Part shown: positions 27,173 to 34,123 of the stretch, one piece after another
How the letters are laid out: each line of letters starts with the position of its first letter
Position numbering within the stretch: the stretch's first letter is position 1
Assembly: GCF_030287445.1 (NCBI RefSeq)
Contig: NZ_JASVWB010000002.1
Location: 4,216,001 to 4,280,000, forward strand
Reading direction: 5' to 3'
Length of the DNA: 64,000 nt
From: Streptomyces sp. ALI-76-A
Lineage (GTDB): Bacteria > Actinomycetota > Actinomycetes > Streptomycetales > Streptomycetaceae
Notes under the pieces: model-generated
Database searches by the model: none
Told to the model about the DNA's origin: nothing
What the model saw: the letters and a program-made list of their open reading frames with translations, nothing else
Translations under genes and position numbers: made by a program

Positions 27173-27201
27173 TGATTAGCACTCGCCCCCTGCGAGTGCA
27201 A
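27173..27201 (-). promoter_or_regulatory. groEL2 promoter
   Basis: On the coding strand TTGCAC is followed after 17 nt by TAATCA, fitting a vegetative promoter. The -10 overlaps the outer CIRCE-type half-site, and the full CIRCE lies just downstream of the expected start site. Confidence 0.5.
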
Positions 27202-27243
27202 GCTCCTCTCGGGGATCGGGCACCCGCGCCAGCCGCCCGAGGG

Positions 27244-27298
27244 CGGTCCGAAGACGGTCCGCGGACGGTCCGCGGGCGGTCCGCGGGCGGTCCGCCGA
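27244..27298. repeat. Five tandem 11-bp repeats (CGGTCCGCGGN)
   Basis: Five head-to-tail 11-nt units, each starting CGGTCCG and differing only in the last three or four bases. They lie between the groEL2 promoter and the cold-shock gene terminator. Function unknown. Confidence 0.8.
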
Positions 27299-27318
27299 CG
27301 ACTCCCGGACACGCCGAA

Positions 27319-27346
27319 GGGCCCGCACCCTCCCGGGTACGGGCCC
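27319..27346 (-). terminator. Terminator after the cold-shock gene
   Basis: GGGCCCGCACCC pairs with GGGTACGGGCCC across a TCCC loop: 12 pairs with one mismatch or wobble. It lies about 35 nt past the csp stop codon. Streptomyces terminators often lack a clear U-run, as here. Confidence 0.75.
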
Positions 27347-27381
27347 TCCTGATGAAGACCGGATTGCGGTTGGTCGCGCGT

Positions 27382-27585
27382 TCAGGCAGAGACGCGAACC
27401 ATGTCGGCCTGCGGGCCCTTCTGGCCCTGCGAGATCTCGAACTCGACCCGCTGGCCCTCTTCAAGGGTGCGGTACCCGTCCATCTGGATGGCGCTGTAGT
27501 GGACGAAAACATCCGCACCACCGTCGACCGCGATGAAGCCGTACCCCTTCTCCGCGTTGAACCACTTGACGGTGCCCTGAGCCAT
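27382..27585 (-). CDS. Cold-shock protein, CspA family
   Basis: 67 residues, a single cold-shock domain. The RNA-binding motifs [12 protein letters not shown] (RNP1) and DVFVHYSAI (RNP2) are intact, followed by [22 protein letters not shown]. The start is the ATG with GGGGAG 7 nt upstream; an upstream in-frame start adds ten residues unlike the family. It acts as an RNA chaperone or antiterminator in the cytoplasm. Monocistronic between two strong hairpins. Confidence 0.95.
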   Translation of the reverse strand: MAQGTVKWFNAEKGYGFIAVDGGADVFVHYSAIQMDGYRTLEEGQRVEFEISQGQKGPQADMVRVSA

Positions 27586-27697
27586 GCCTAACTCCCCTAT
27601 TACTGGCCCTTGCACAGACCCACACTTCGTGGATCCGGGTCAGACCTCACCCCCCACATGATTGGGAGCGTGCGCCGGAACGCGTCGACCGCGGCCG

Positions 27698-27725
27698 AAT
27701 GTATCTGCCCAACTGCCGTCTGCAA
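27698..27725 (-). promoter_or_regulatory. Possible csp promoter in a 430-nt gene-free region
   Basis: The stretch from 27586 to 28016 has no gene and is less GC-rich than its surroundings. On the coding strand TTGCAG and TACATT are 16 nt apart and would give a leader of about 110 nt before csp, as expected for a cold-shock message. Other pairings are possible in this region. The other visible structures are the terminator next to metO and GAATTC-containing sequence near 27740-27790. Confidence 0.3.
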
Positions 27726-27939
27726 CAGGTCAATCGGACGAGAATTCAGGACGCGCGCGATCCGGAATGTGGCGAGAATTCGCCTGAATTCGGGGCAAGT
27801 CGGGCCCCATAAAGAGCACAAAAGGCGCGAAAGAAGCGCACACTTTGGCTACATCTTGTCGGACGCAAGGCGGTAATCAAGGGCTGCCGACATGCGAACG
27901 GGCAGCGCGTTCCCCAACTGTACCGCGCTCAACCACATT

Positions 27940-28007
27940 GAATTGCCCCCTCCGCTTCTCTTACGGAGGGGGCAATTCGATGAACGCTCGGTAACTGCGG
28001 TTACCGA
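27940..28007 (-). terminator. Terminator of the riboswitch operon
   Basis: A 15-bp perfect stem (27940-27954 with 27964-27978, loop of 9) preceded, on the coding strand, by a smaller hairpin TCGGTAAC-TGCG-GTTACCGA just past the sulfur-carrier stop codon. The main stem is symmetric enough to act in both directions and isolates csp from the upstream operon. Confidence 0.85.
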
Positions 28008-28016
28008 AGGTAATGA

Positions 28017-28292
28017 TCAGCCGCCGGCGACGGCCGGAATGATGGAGACACCGGCGCCGTCCGGGGTCGCGGTCTCCAGTCCCTGCTCGAAGCGGACGTC
28101 GTCGTCGTTCACGTACACGTTGACGAACCGGCGCAGCTTGCCCTGGTCGTCCAGTACCCGGGCGGCAATGCCCGTGTGGTTCTTCTCCAGGTCGGCGATG
28201 ACCTCGCCGAGGGTGGCTCCGTCGGCGGCGACCTCGGCCTTGCCGCCGGTGTAGGTGCGCAGGATGGTGGGGATGCGGACAGTCACGCTCAC
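28017..28292 (-). CDS. metO: MoaD/ThiS-type ubiquitin-like sulfur carrier (MetO-type)
   Basis: 91 residues ending in Gly-Gly (SIIPAVAGG), with the beta-grasp pattern TVRIPTILRTYTGG, GATLGEVIADLEKN and LRRFVNVYVNDDDVRF. The terminal Gly is normally adenylated and thiocarboxylated to donate sulfur. GTG start with a perfect GGAGG 8 nt upstream. It is cotranscribed behind a threonine-synthase-family enzyme under a SAM riboswitch, so I infer that it supplies sulfur for homocysteine formation rather than molybdopterin or thiamine. The metO name rests on that context and on my recollection of a reported Streptomyces pathway. Confidence 0.8.
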   Translation of the reverse strand: MSVTVRIPTILRTYTGGKAEVAADGATLGEVIADLEKNHTGIAARVLDDQGKLRRFVNVYVNDDDVRFEQGLETATPDGAGVSIIPAVAGG

Positions 28293-28325
28293 GATGGAAA
28301 CCTCCGGTCGGGTGGAGCGCCCCCG

Positions 28326-28393
28326 AGGGGCGCGGGACTGTATCGATGTGCGGCTCCGCCGCGCGGGCGCGACCAGCCCCCACCGGCCCGCAG
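28326..28393. repeat. Dispersed Streptomyces intergenic repeat (GGGGCGCGGG...GCGACCAGCC type)
   Basis: Sequence of the widespread streptomycete repeat that begins AGGGGCGCGGGACTGTATCG, runs through GTGCGGCTCCGCCGCGCGGG and ends in CGCGACCAGCC. It sits between the threonine-synthase-like gene and the carrier gene. A second, shorter relative is at the nagK-nagA junction. Identification is from memory of the family. Confidence 0.6.
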
Positions 28394-28404
28394 TATGACG
28401 ACGG

Positions 28405-29700
28405 TTATACGAGTCCGGCGTCCCGGAACGACTCCAGGCTGGGACGAATGGTCGCGGTGAGCCCGGTCCCGGCCACCGCGTCCAGCGTCTTGAGACCGTC
28501 ACCGGTGTTCAGGACGACCGTGGTCAACGCGGGATCCAGCAGCCCGTTCTCGATCAGCTTCCTCGTGACGCCGACCGTCACCCCGCCGGCGGTCTCCGCG
28601 AAGATACCCTCGGTCCGCGCCAGCAGCTTGATGGCGTCGACGATCTGCTCGTCGTTCACGTCCTCCACCGCGCCACCCGTACGGCGCGCGATGTCCAGCA
28701 CGTAGGGCCCGTCCGCCGGGTTGCCGATGGCGAGCGACTTGGCGATGGTGTCCGGCTTCTGCGGGCGCACCACGTCGTGCCCGGCCTTGTAGGCGACGGA
28801 CACCGGCGAGCAGCCCTCGGCCTGCGCACCGAAGATCTTGTACGGCCTGTCCTCGACCAGTCCGAGCTTGATCAGCTCCTGCAGACCCTTGTCGATCTTC
28901 GTGAGCTGCGAGCCGGAGGCGATCGGCACGACGAGCTGGTCGGGCAGCCGCCAGCCGAGCTGCTCGCAGATCTCGTACGCCAGCGTCTTGGAGCCCTCGG
29001 CGTAGTACGGCCGCAGGTTGACGTTGACGAAGCCCCAGCCCTCGCCGGCCGGGTCGCCGATCAGCTCGGAGCAGAAGCGGTTCACGTCGTCGTAGTTGCC
29101 CTCGATGCCGACGAGTTCGCCGCCGTAGATCGCGGCCATGACGACCTTGCCCTGTTCCAGGTCGTGCGGGATGAACACGCACGAGCGGAAGCCGGCCCGG
29201 GCGGCGGCGGCGCCGACGGCACCCGCCAGGTTGCCCGTGGAGGAGCAGGACAAGGTGGTGAAGCCGAAGGCGCGGGCGGCCTCGATGGCCTGGGCGACGA
29301 CCCGGTCCTTGAAGGAGTGGGTCGGGTTACCGGAGTCGTCCTTCACATACAGTCCGCCGGTGACGCCGAGCTCGCGGGCGAGGTTGTCGGCCTTCACGAG
29401 CTTGGTCCAGCCGGGGTTGATGTTGGGCTTGGTCGCCACGTCGGCCGGGACGGGCAGCAGCGGGGCGTAGCGCCAGAGGTTCGAGGGTCCCGCTTCGATC
29501 CGCTTGCGGAGTTCCTCGGTGTCGTAGGCCGAGAAGTCGTAGGCGATCTCCAGCGGGCCGAAACACTCCTCGCACGCGAAGACCGGGCCGAGGGGGACAC
29601 GGTGACCGCACTCCCGGCAGCTCAGCGCGGCGGCGGGGCCGAGGTCGACGGGGGAGTCGGTGGTGCTGTCCGTGGTGCTTGCAACAGTCTGCGCAGCCAT
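28405..29700 (-). CDS. thrC (metM): Threonine synthase-family PLP enzyme, probable homocysteine synthase (MetM-type)
   Basis: 431 residues. N-terminal zinc ribbon with Cys 28, 31, 43 and 46 (CRECG, CEECFG), PLP lysine at 131 (SFKDRV), SSTGNLAGAVGAAAARAG as phosphate loop, and LVVPIASGSQLTKI. By sequence it is a threonine synthase homologue using O-phosphohomoserine. The SAM-I riboswitch upstream and the sulfur-carrier gene downstream argue that it makes homocysteine from O-phosphohomoserine and thiocarboxylated carrier. Streptomycetes have a separate thrC in the hom-thrB cluster elsewhere. Ordinary threonine synthase activity cannot be excluded from sequence. Confidence 0.85.
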   Translation of the reverse strand: MAAQTVASTTDSTTDSPVDLGPAAALSCRECGHRVPLGPVFACEECFGPLEIAYDFSAYDTEELRKRIEAGPSNLWRYAPLLPVPADVATKPNINPGWTKLVKADNLARELGVTGGLYVKDDSGNPTHSFKDRVVAQAIEAARAFGFTTLSCSSTGNLAGAVGAAAARAGFRSCVFIPHDLEQGKVVMAAIYGGELVGIEGNYDDVNRFCSELIGDPAGEGWGFVNVNLRPYYAEGSKTLAYEICEQLGWRLPDQLVVPIASGSQLTKIDKGLQELIKLGLVEDRPYKIFGAQAEGCSPVSVAYKAGHDVVRPQKPDTIAKSLAIGNPADGPYVLDIARRTGGAVEDVNDEQIVDAIKLLARTEGIFAETAGGVTVGVTRKLIENGLLDPALTTVVLNTGDGLKTLDAVAGTGLTATIRPSLESFRDAGLV

Positions 29701-29720
29701 GTGAGGCGAGGCCCTTTCTC

Positions 29721-29875
29721 CTCATCTTCCCCACGGCGCATCTCGCCGTGAGACGGATTTGGCACCTTCCCTAGCCGGGGAGCCTCGCGGAAACGATCGA
29801 CGGTGATCGCTACGAGACCGGCTGGAGGGTTGCCGGGGCTTCATCGGGCCGTATCCCTCTGCCCCTCTGGATGAG
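29721..29875 (-). promoter_or_regulatory. SAM-I riboswitch (S-box)
   Basis: Read toward the PLP-enzyme gene: P1 strand CTCATC, then CAGAGGGGCAGAGGGA, GGCCCGATGAAGCCCCGGCA ACC (P2/J2-3 core), a variable P3, AAGGTGCCAAATCC (P3/J3-4), a P4 hairpin and the closing GATGAGG that pairs with the first strand. All conserved S-box blocks are in order and spacing. It ends about 20 nt before the start codon, so control may act on ribosome access (AGGAGAAAGGG region). Confidence 0.9.
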
Positions 29876-30063
29876 CGGTATGAAGTTGTTGATCGTTGAA
29901 ACGGAACGCCGACCCCGACATGCGATGGTCATCAGCGTTGTTCAAGACTGTAACCGAAGGCCAGGACAGTTGAGGGAGCCGTCCGAACCGCGAGATGGAT
30001 CACATGTTCCACCAGGGACCATGGATCGCAGCTCGCCGAGAGAACGCAGAGGAGCCGCGCACT

Positions 30064-31008
30064 GTGCTGAACGAAGTCGAGCGCTGGCTGAGCACCCGCT
30101 CCTGGTCGAAGACCGACCGCCCGCTCCACAAGATCCTGGCCGCGAAACGCGCCACGCACCAGACGGTCAGCGTCGTGCTGCCCGCGCTCAACGAGGAGGA
30201 GACGGTCGGCGACATCGTCGCCGTGATCCGGCACGACCTCATGCAGCAGGTCCCGCTCGTCGACGAGATCGTCGTCGTCGACTCGGGATCGACCGACCGC
30301 ACGTCCGAGGTGGCCGCCGCGGCCGGGGCGCGGGTCGTCCACCGCGACGACATCCTGCCCCGCGTCCCGGCCGTCCCCGGCAAGGGCGAGGTGCTCTGGC
30401 GCTCGCTCCTGGTCACCAGCGGCGACATCGTCTGCTTCATCGACGCCGACCTCAAGGAGTTCTCCTCCGACTTCGTCTCCGGGATCGTGGGCCCGCTGCT
30501 CACCGACCCCGGCGTCGATCTGGTCAAGGGCATGTACGACCGCCCGCTGCGGGGCGCGGCCGGCCAGGGCGGCCGGGTCACCGAGCTGATGGCCCGCCCG
30601 CTGCTGAACATGCACTGGCCGCAGCTGGCCGGTTTCGTCCAGCCGCTCGGCGGCGAGTACGCGGCCCGCCGCTCGCTGCTGGAACAGCTGCCGTTCCCCG
30701 TCGGGTACGGCGTGGAACTGGGCATGCTGATCGACGCCCTGCACCTGGTGGGCCTGGACGCCCTCGCCCAGGTCGACGTCGGGGTGCGCAAGCACCGCCA
30801 CCAGGACGGCCAGGCGCTGGGCCGGATGTCCGCCGCGATCTACCGCACGGCCCAGCTGCGGCTGGCCCGCGGTCACCTGATCCGGCCCTCCCTCACCCAG
30901 TTCGAACGGGGTGAGTCGGGCTTCGAGCCGCGCACCTACTCCGTCGACACGGAGGAACGGCCGCCGATGGCGGAGATCGCCGAGTACGCGGAACGGAAGG
31001 TCGCCTGA
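30064..31008 (+). CDS. gpgS: Glucosyl-3-phosphoglycerate synthase
   Basis: 314 residues, GT81/GT2-like retaining glycosyltransferase. Key parts: VSVVLPALNEEETVGDIV, IVVVDSGSTDRT, metal site DADLKEF, and GYGVELGMLIDAL. It transfers glucose from NDP-glucose to 3-phosphoglycerate, giving the precursor of glucosylglycerate and of methylglucose polysaccharide. GTG chosen for GAGGAG 9 nt upstream; an ATG 23 codons earlier is possible. Divergent from the riboswitch operon and followed by otsA. Confidence 0.85.
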   Translation: MLNEVERWLSTRSWSKTDRPLHKILAAKRATHQTVSVVLPALNEEETVGDIVAVIRHDLMQQVPLVDEIVVVDSGSTDRTSEVAAAAGARVVHRDDILPRVPAVPGKGEVLWRSLLVTSGDIVCFIDADLKEFSSDFVSGIVGPLLTDPGVDLVKGMYDRPLRGAAGQGGRVTELMARPLLNMHWPQLAGFVQPLGGEYAARRSLLEQLPFPVGYGVELGMLIDALHLVGLDALAQVDVGVRKHRHQDGQALGRMSAAIYRTAQLRLARGHLIRPSLTQFERGESGFEPRTYSVDTEERPPMAEIAEYAERKVA

Positions 31009-31105
31009 GGTGCGCCGCGGCACGTGCTCCCCGGGGCGCCGGACACCGCCCCGAAGAGGCCATCCGTACGTTTGAGCGGTTCCGGGCCGGGCTAGGTTGA
31101 GGCGT

Positions 31106-32506
31106 ATGGCTTCAACGCACGATGCTGCAGTACTGGTCGCGTCCAACCGCGGCCCGGTCTCGTACGACGTACACGAGGACGGCTCGCTCCACGCCAGACG
31201 GGGTGGTGGCGGGCTGGTCTCCGGACTGTCCGCCATCGGCCCCGACGCCGGCGCGCTGTGGGTGTGCTCGGCGCTCGGGGACGGCGACCGCGAGGCGGTC
31301 CGGCGCGGGGTCGGCGAGCCGGGGGTCCGCATGCTCGACATCCCCGCCGACGTGCACGCCGACGCGTACAACGGCATCGCCAACTCGGCGCTGTGGTTCG
31401 TCCACCACATGCTGTACCAGACCCCGCTGGAGCCGGTCTTCGACGCGGAGTTCCGGCGCCAGTGGGCGTCCTACGAGACGTACAACCGCGCCTTCGCCGA
31501 GGCGCTGGCCGAGGAGGCGGCCGAGGGCGCGGCGGTCGTGGTGCAGGACTACCACCTGACCCTGGTCCCGGGCATGCTCCGCGAGCTGCGCCCGGACCTG
31601 CGGATCGGGCACTTCTCCCACACGCCGTGGGCGCCGCCGGAGTACTTCCGGATGCTGCCGGACGACATCGCCGCCCAGGTGCTGCGCGGGATGCTCGGCG
31701 CGGACCGGCTGGGCTTCCTCACCCACCGCTGGGCGGACGCGTTCACCGCGTGCGCGGAGCAGTTCGCCGGAGGGCTCGGGGGCACCCGGGTCGGGGTGCA
31801 CGGGCTCGGCGCGGACGCGGACTTCCTGCGCGAGCGCGCGCACGAGAGCGACGTGGACGAACGGATGGCGGCGCTGCGGGAGGAGATCGGCGCGGCTCCC
31901 GACGGCGGCGCGCGCCGGACGATCGTCCGGGTCGACCGGACCGAGCTGTCGAAGAACATCGTGCGCGGGATGCTGGCCTTCCGGCAGCTGCTGGAGGACC
32001 GTCCCGAGTGGCGCGAGCGGGTGGTGCACGTCGCCTTCGCGTACCCGTCGCGGCAGGACCTTGAGGTGTACCGGGAGTACACGGCTCAGGTGCGGCGGCT
32101 GGCGGAGGAGATCAACGCCCGGTACGGGACGCCGGACTGGACGCCGGTCGTGCTGCACGTCAAGGACGACTTCGCGCGCTCGCTGGCGGCTTACCGGCTG
32201 GCGGACGTGGCCCTGGTCAACCCCATCCGGGACGGGATGAACCTGGTCGCCAAGGAGGTGCCGGTGGTCTCCGACCAGGGGTGCGCGCTGGTGCTGTCGC
32301 GGGAGGCGGGGGCGTTCGAGGAGCTGGGCGAGGACGCGATCGCCGTCAACCCGTACGACGTGGTCGCGACGGCTCACGCGTTGCACGAGGCGCTGGTGAT
32401 GCCGGTGGGTGAGCGGGCGGAGCGGACGAAGCGGCTGGCGGCGGCGGCGACCGCGCTGCCACCGGCGCAGTGGTTCCTGGAGCAGCTGTCGGCGCTGAAG
32501 GCCTGA
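31106..32506 (+). CDS. otsA: Trehalose-6-phosphate synthase
   Basis: 466 residues, GT20 family. N-terminal SNRGPVSY with the GGGGLVSGL glucose-6-phosphate loop, VVVQDYHLTLVPGMLR, HFSHTPWAPPEYFRMLP, VDRTELSKNI and the C-terminal NPIRDGMNLVAKE, all hallmarks of OtsA. It joins UDP-glucose (or another NDP-glucose) to glucose-6-phosphate. A TAGGTT -10 ends 7 nt before the ATG, so the transcript is probably leaderless. Convergent with otsB. Confidence 0.93.
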   Translation: MASTHDAAVLVASNRGPVSYDVHEDGSLHARRGGGGLVSGLSAIGPDAGALWVCSALGDGDREAVRRGVGEPGVRMLDIPADVHADAYNGIANSALWFVHHMLYQTPLEPVFDAEFRRQWASYETYNRAFAEALAEEAAEGAAVVVQDYHLTLVPGMLRELRPDLRIGHFSHTPWAPPEYFRMLPDDIAAQVLRGMLGADRLGFLTHRWADAFTACAEQFAGGLGGTRVGVHGLGADADFLRERAHESDVDERMAALREEIGAAPDGGARRTIVRVDRTELSKNIVRGMLAFRQLLEDRPEWRERVVHVAFAYPSRQDLEVYREYTAQVRRLAEEINARYGTPDWTPVVLHVKDDFARSLAAYRLADVALVNPIRDGMNLVAKEVPVVSDQGCALVLSREAGAFEELGEDAIAVNPYDVVATAHALHEALVMPVGERAERTKRLAAAATALPPAQWFLEQLSALKA

Positions 32507-32541
32507 TCTCTCTCGCCCCCGCCGCCCCTGCCCGTCCCGTC

Positions 32542-32561
32542 CCGGGGGCTGCCGCCCCCGG
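32542..32561. terminator. Bidirectional hairpin between otsA and otsB
   Basis: CCGGGGGC pairs with GCCCCCGG around TGCC: 8 perfect GC pairs in the 112-nt convergent spacer. This GGGGGC...GCCCCC hairpin is a very common streptomycete intergenic motif. Confidence 0.6.
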
Positions 32562-32618
32562 ACCCCCGCTCGGCCCTTGACGGGCCTCCTCCGCGAGCGC
32601 CGGACGGGCTGACGTGCC

Positions 32619-33491
32619 TCAGGTGATCCGTGCCGCCAGGGCCCGCAGCAAGTCCACGACCCCCTGCGGGCCGTCGACCACCACGTCCGCCCGTTCCCGC
32701 ACCTCGGTGACCTCGTCGTTGCCGCTGCACACCAGCAGGCCCGGGGTGCCCTGGGAGCGGAGCGTGTCGACGGCGGCGAAGGCGGGGAGGTCCCCGAGGT
32801 CGTCACCGGCGTACAGGACGGACTCGGCGGAGAGCTCGCGGGCGTAGTCGAGGAGGGCGACGCCCTTGTCCATGCCGGGCGGACGGAGTTCGAGCACCAT
32901 CCGGCCTGGCTCGACGATCAGGCCGTGCCGGGTGGCCAGGTCGGTGAGCGGGGCGCGCAGTGCCTCGAAGGCGGCCTGCGGATCGGCGGCCCGGCGGGTG
33001 TGCACGGCGATCGCGCGGCCCTTCTCCTCGACCCAGGTGCCCTGCCAGGCGCCGGCCCGGCCGAGGAGGCCGGGCAGTTCGGCGCGGGCGGCGGCGACAC
33101 CGGGATGCGGGGCGGGGGCGCTGACGGTGCCGGCCTCCCAGCGTTCGGCCCCGTAGTGGCCGAGGACGACGAGGCGTTCCAGGCCGGGGACACCCGCGAA
33201 GCCGCCGTTGCGCACCGCGACGGCGGGCGGCCGGCCGGTGACCACGGCGACGGCGGCGACCTTCGGCGCGAGGGCGGCGAGCGCGGGCACCGCGTCCGGG
33301 TGCGCCCGGGCCTGCTCCGGGTCCGCCACGATCGGCGCGAGCGTCCCGTCGAAGTCGAGCGCGATCACCGCGCGCCCGGGCCGGCTGAGGATGGCCTCCA
33401 GCCCCTCACGCCCAGCGTCCGTCACGGGAACCGGAACCGGAACCGGAAGCGAGGCTGCGGCTTCCGCGGAGTACGTCTCATGGCTACCCAT
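32619..33491 (-). CDS. otsB: Trehalose-6-phosphate phosphatase
   Basis: 290 residues, HAD superfamily. Motif I is ALDFDGTLAPIV, motif II lies in VAVVTGRPP, then GHYGAERWE, motif III VLELRPPGMDKGVAL, and motif IV VLYAGDDLGDLPAF. It removes phosphate from trehalose-6-phosphate, completing the OtsA pathway. The N-terminal extension has a PVPVPVPV run encoded by repeated GGAACC units. Convergent with otsA, so the two pathway genes are adjacent but not cotranscribed. Confidence 0.93.
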   Translation of the reverse strand: MGSHETYSAEAAASLPVPVPVPVTDAGREGLEAILSRPGRAVIALDFDGTLAPIVADPEQARAHPDAVPALAALAPKVAAVAVVTGRPPAVAVRNGGFAGVPGLERLVVLGHYGAERWEAGTVSAPAPHPGVAAARAELPGLLGRAGAWQGTWVEEKGRAIAVHTRRAADPQAAFEALRAPLTDLATRHGLIVEPGRMVLELRPPGMDKGVALLDYARELSAESVLYAGDDLGDLPAFAAVDTLRSQGTPGLLVCSGNDEVTEVRERADVVVDGPQGVVDLLRALAARIT

Positions 33492-33556
33492 AGCCCGACC
33501 CTATCCAGCAACCCCCGAACCATTCCCCCACAGCCTCCACACCCCTCCCGGACCCA

Positions 33557-33646
33557 CCGAGCCCAACCACAGCACGCACATCGGCCTCCACGCCACATCC
33601 GGGCCCCCGAGCCCAACCACGGCACGGGCATCGGCCTCCACGGCAC
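33557..33646. repeat. Two direct 40-bp repeats, 50 bp apart
   Basis: CCGAGCCCAACCACAGCACG... and its near copy CCGAGCCCAACCACGGCACG..., each continuing through CATCGGCCTCCACG. They lie in the 345-nt gene-free stretch upstream of otsB (33492-33836), which contains no credible ORF. Confidence 0.75.
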
Positions 33647-33700
33647 TTCTTGGCCCACCGAGTCGGGTGGTGGGTGGGCACAGGTCCGGGGGTCTGGGGG

Positions 33701-33794
33701 CGGAGCCCCCAGGGACGGCCGCGCGGTGCCGGGTGCCGCATGCCCTGGCGGAGCCCCCAGGGACGGCCGCACCGGTGCCGGGTGCCGCATGCCC
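33701..33794. repeat. Two direct ~45-bp repeats, 48 bp apart
   Basis: CGGAGCCCCCAGGGACGGCC followed by GGTGCCGGGTGCCGCATGCCC occurs twice with one insertion. GGAGCCCCC also pairs with the GGGGGC just upstream, so each unit can form a hairpin. Same gene-free stretch as the preceding repeat. Confidence 0.8.
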
Positions 33795-33836
33795 GGGGTG
33801 CCCAGGAGGCACCCGCACCCGCGCCGGAGGCGGGCG

Positions 33837-34079
33837 TCAGCGTTCGCCGCGCCGCGCGTCCCGGACCCGCCGCAACCGGTTCACCGTCACCGGGTCGAAC
33901 GCCAGCGCCCTCTCATCGTCCAGCAGCGCGTTCAGCAACTGGTAATAACGCACCGGCGCCAGCCCCAGCTCCTCCCGTATCGCCCGCTCCTTCGCCCCGG
34001 GCCCGCCGAACCCACGCCGCTCCAGCCCGAGGATGTCCCGCTCCCGTCGGCCGAGCCGCTGCTCCGGATCCCTGTCCAT
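33837..34079 (-). CDS. DUF3263 domain protein
   Basis: 80 residues. Matches the small actinobacterial DUF3263 family: RRERDILGLERRGFGG, AKERAIREELGLAPVRYYQLLNALLDD, and VNRLRRVRDAR, a helix-turn-helix-like DNA-binding arrangement. A TAACGT -10 ends 7 nt before the ATG, so the transcript is probably leaderless. Function unknown. Confidence 0.85.
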   Translation of the reverse strand: MDRDPEQRLGRRERDILGLERRGFGGPGAKERAIREELGLAPVRYYQLLNALLDDERALAFDPVTVNRLRRVRDARRGER

Positions 34080-34123
34080 GCCCGGCACGTTAGCCGCCCC
34101 CACTGACACCCACCGCCGCGCCG

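Noticed and set aside
27600..27821. 73-codon ORF upstream of the cold-shock gene
   Set aside because: No ribosome site, atypical composition, and it lies in the expected cold-shock leader and promoter region.
33422..33450. GGAACC repeats near the otsB start
   Set aside because: In-frame low-complexity coding for Pro-Val repeats in the OtsB N-terminus; not an independent element.
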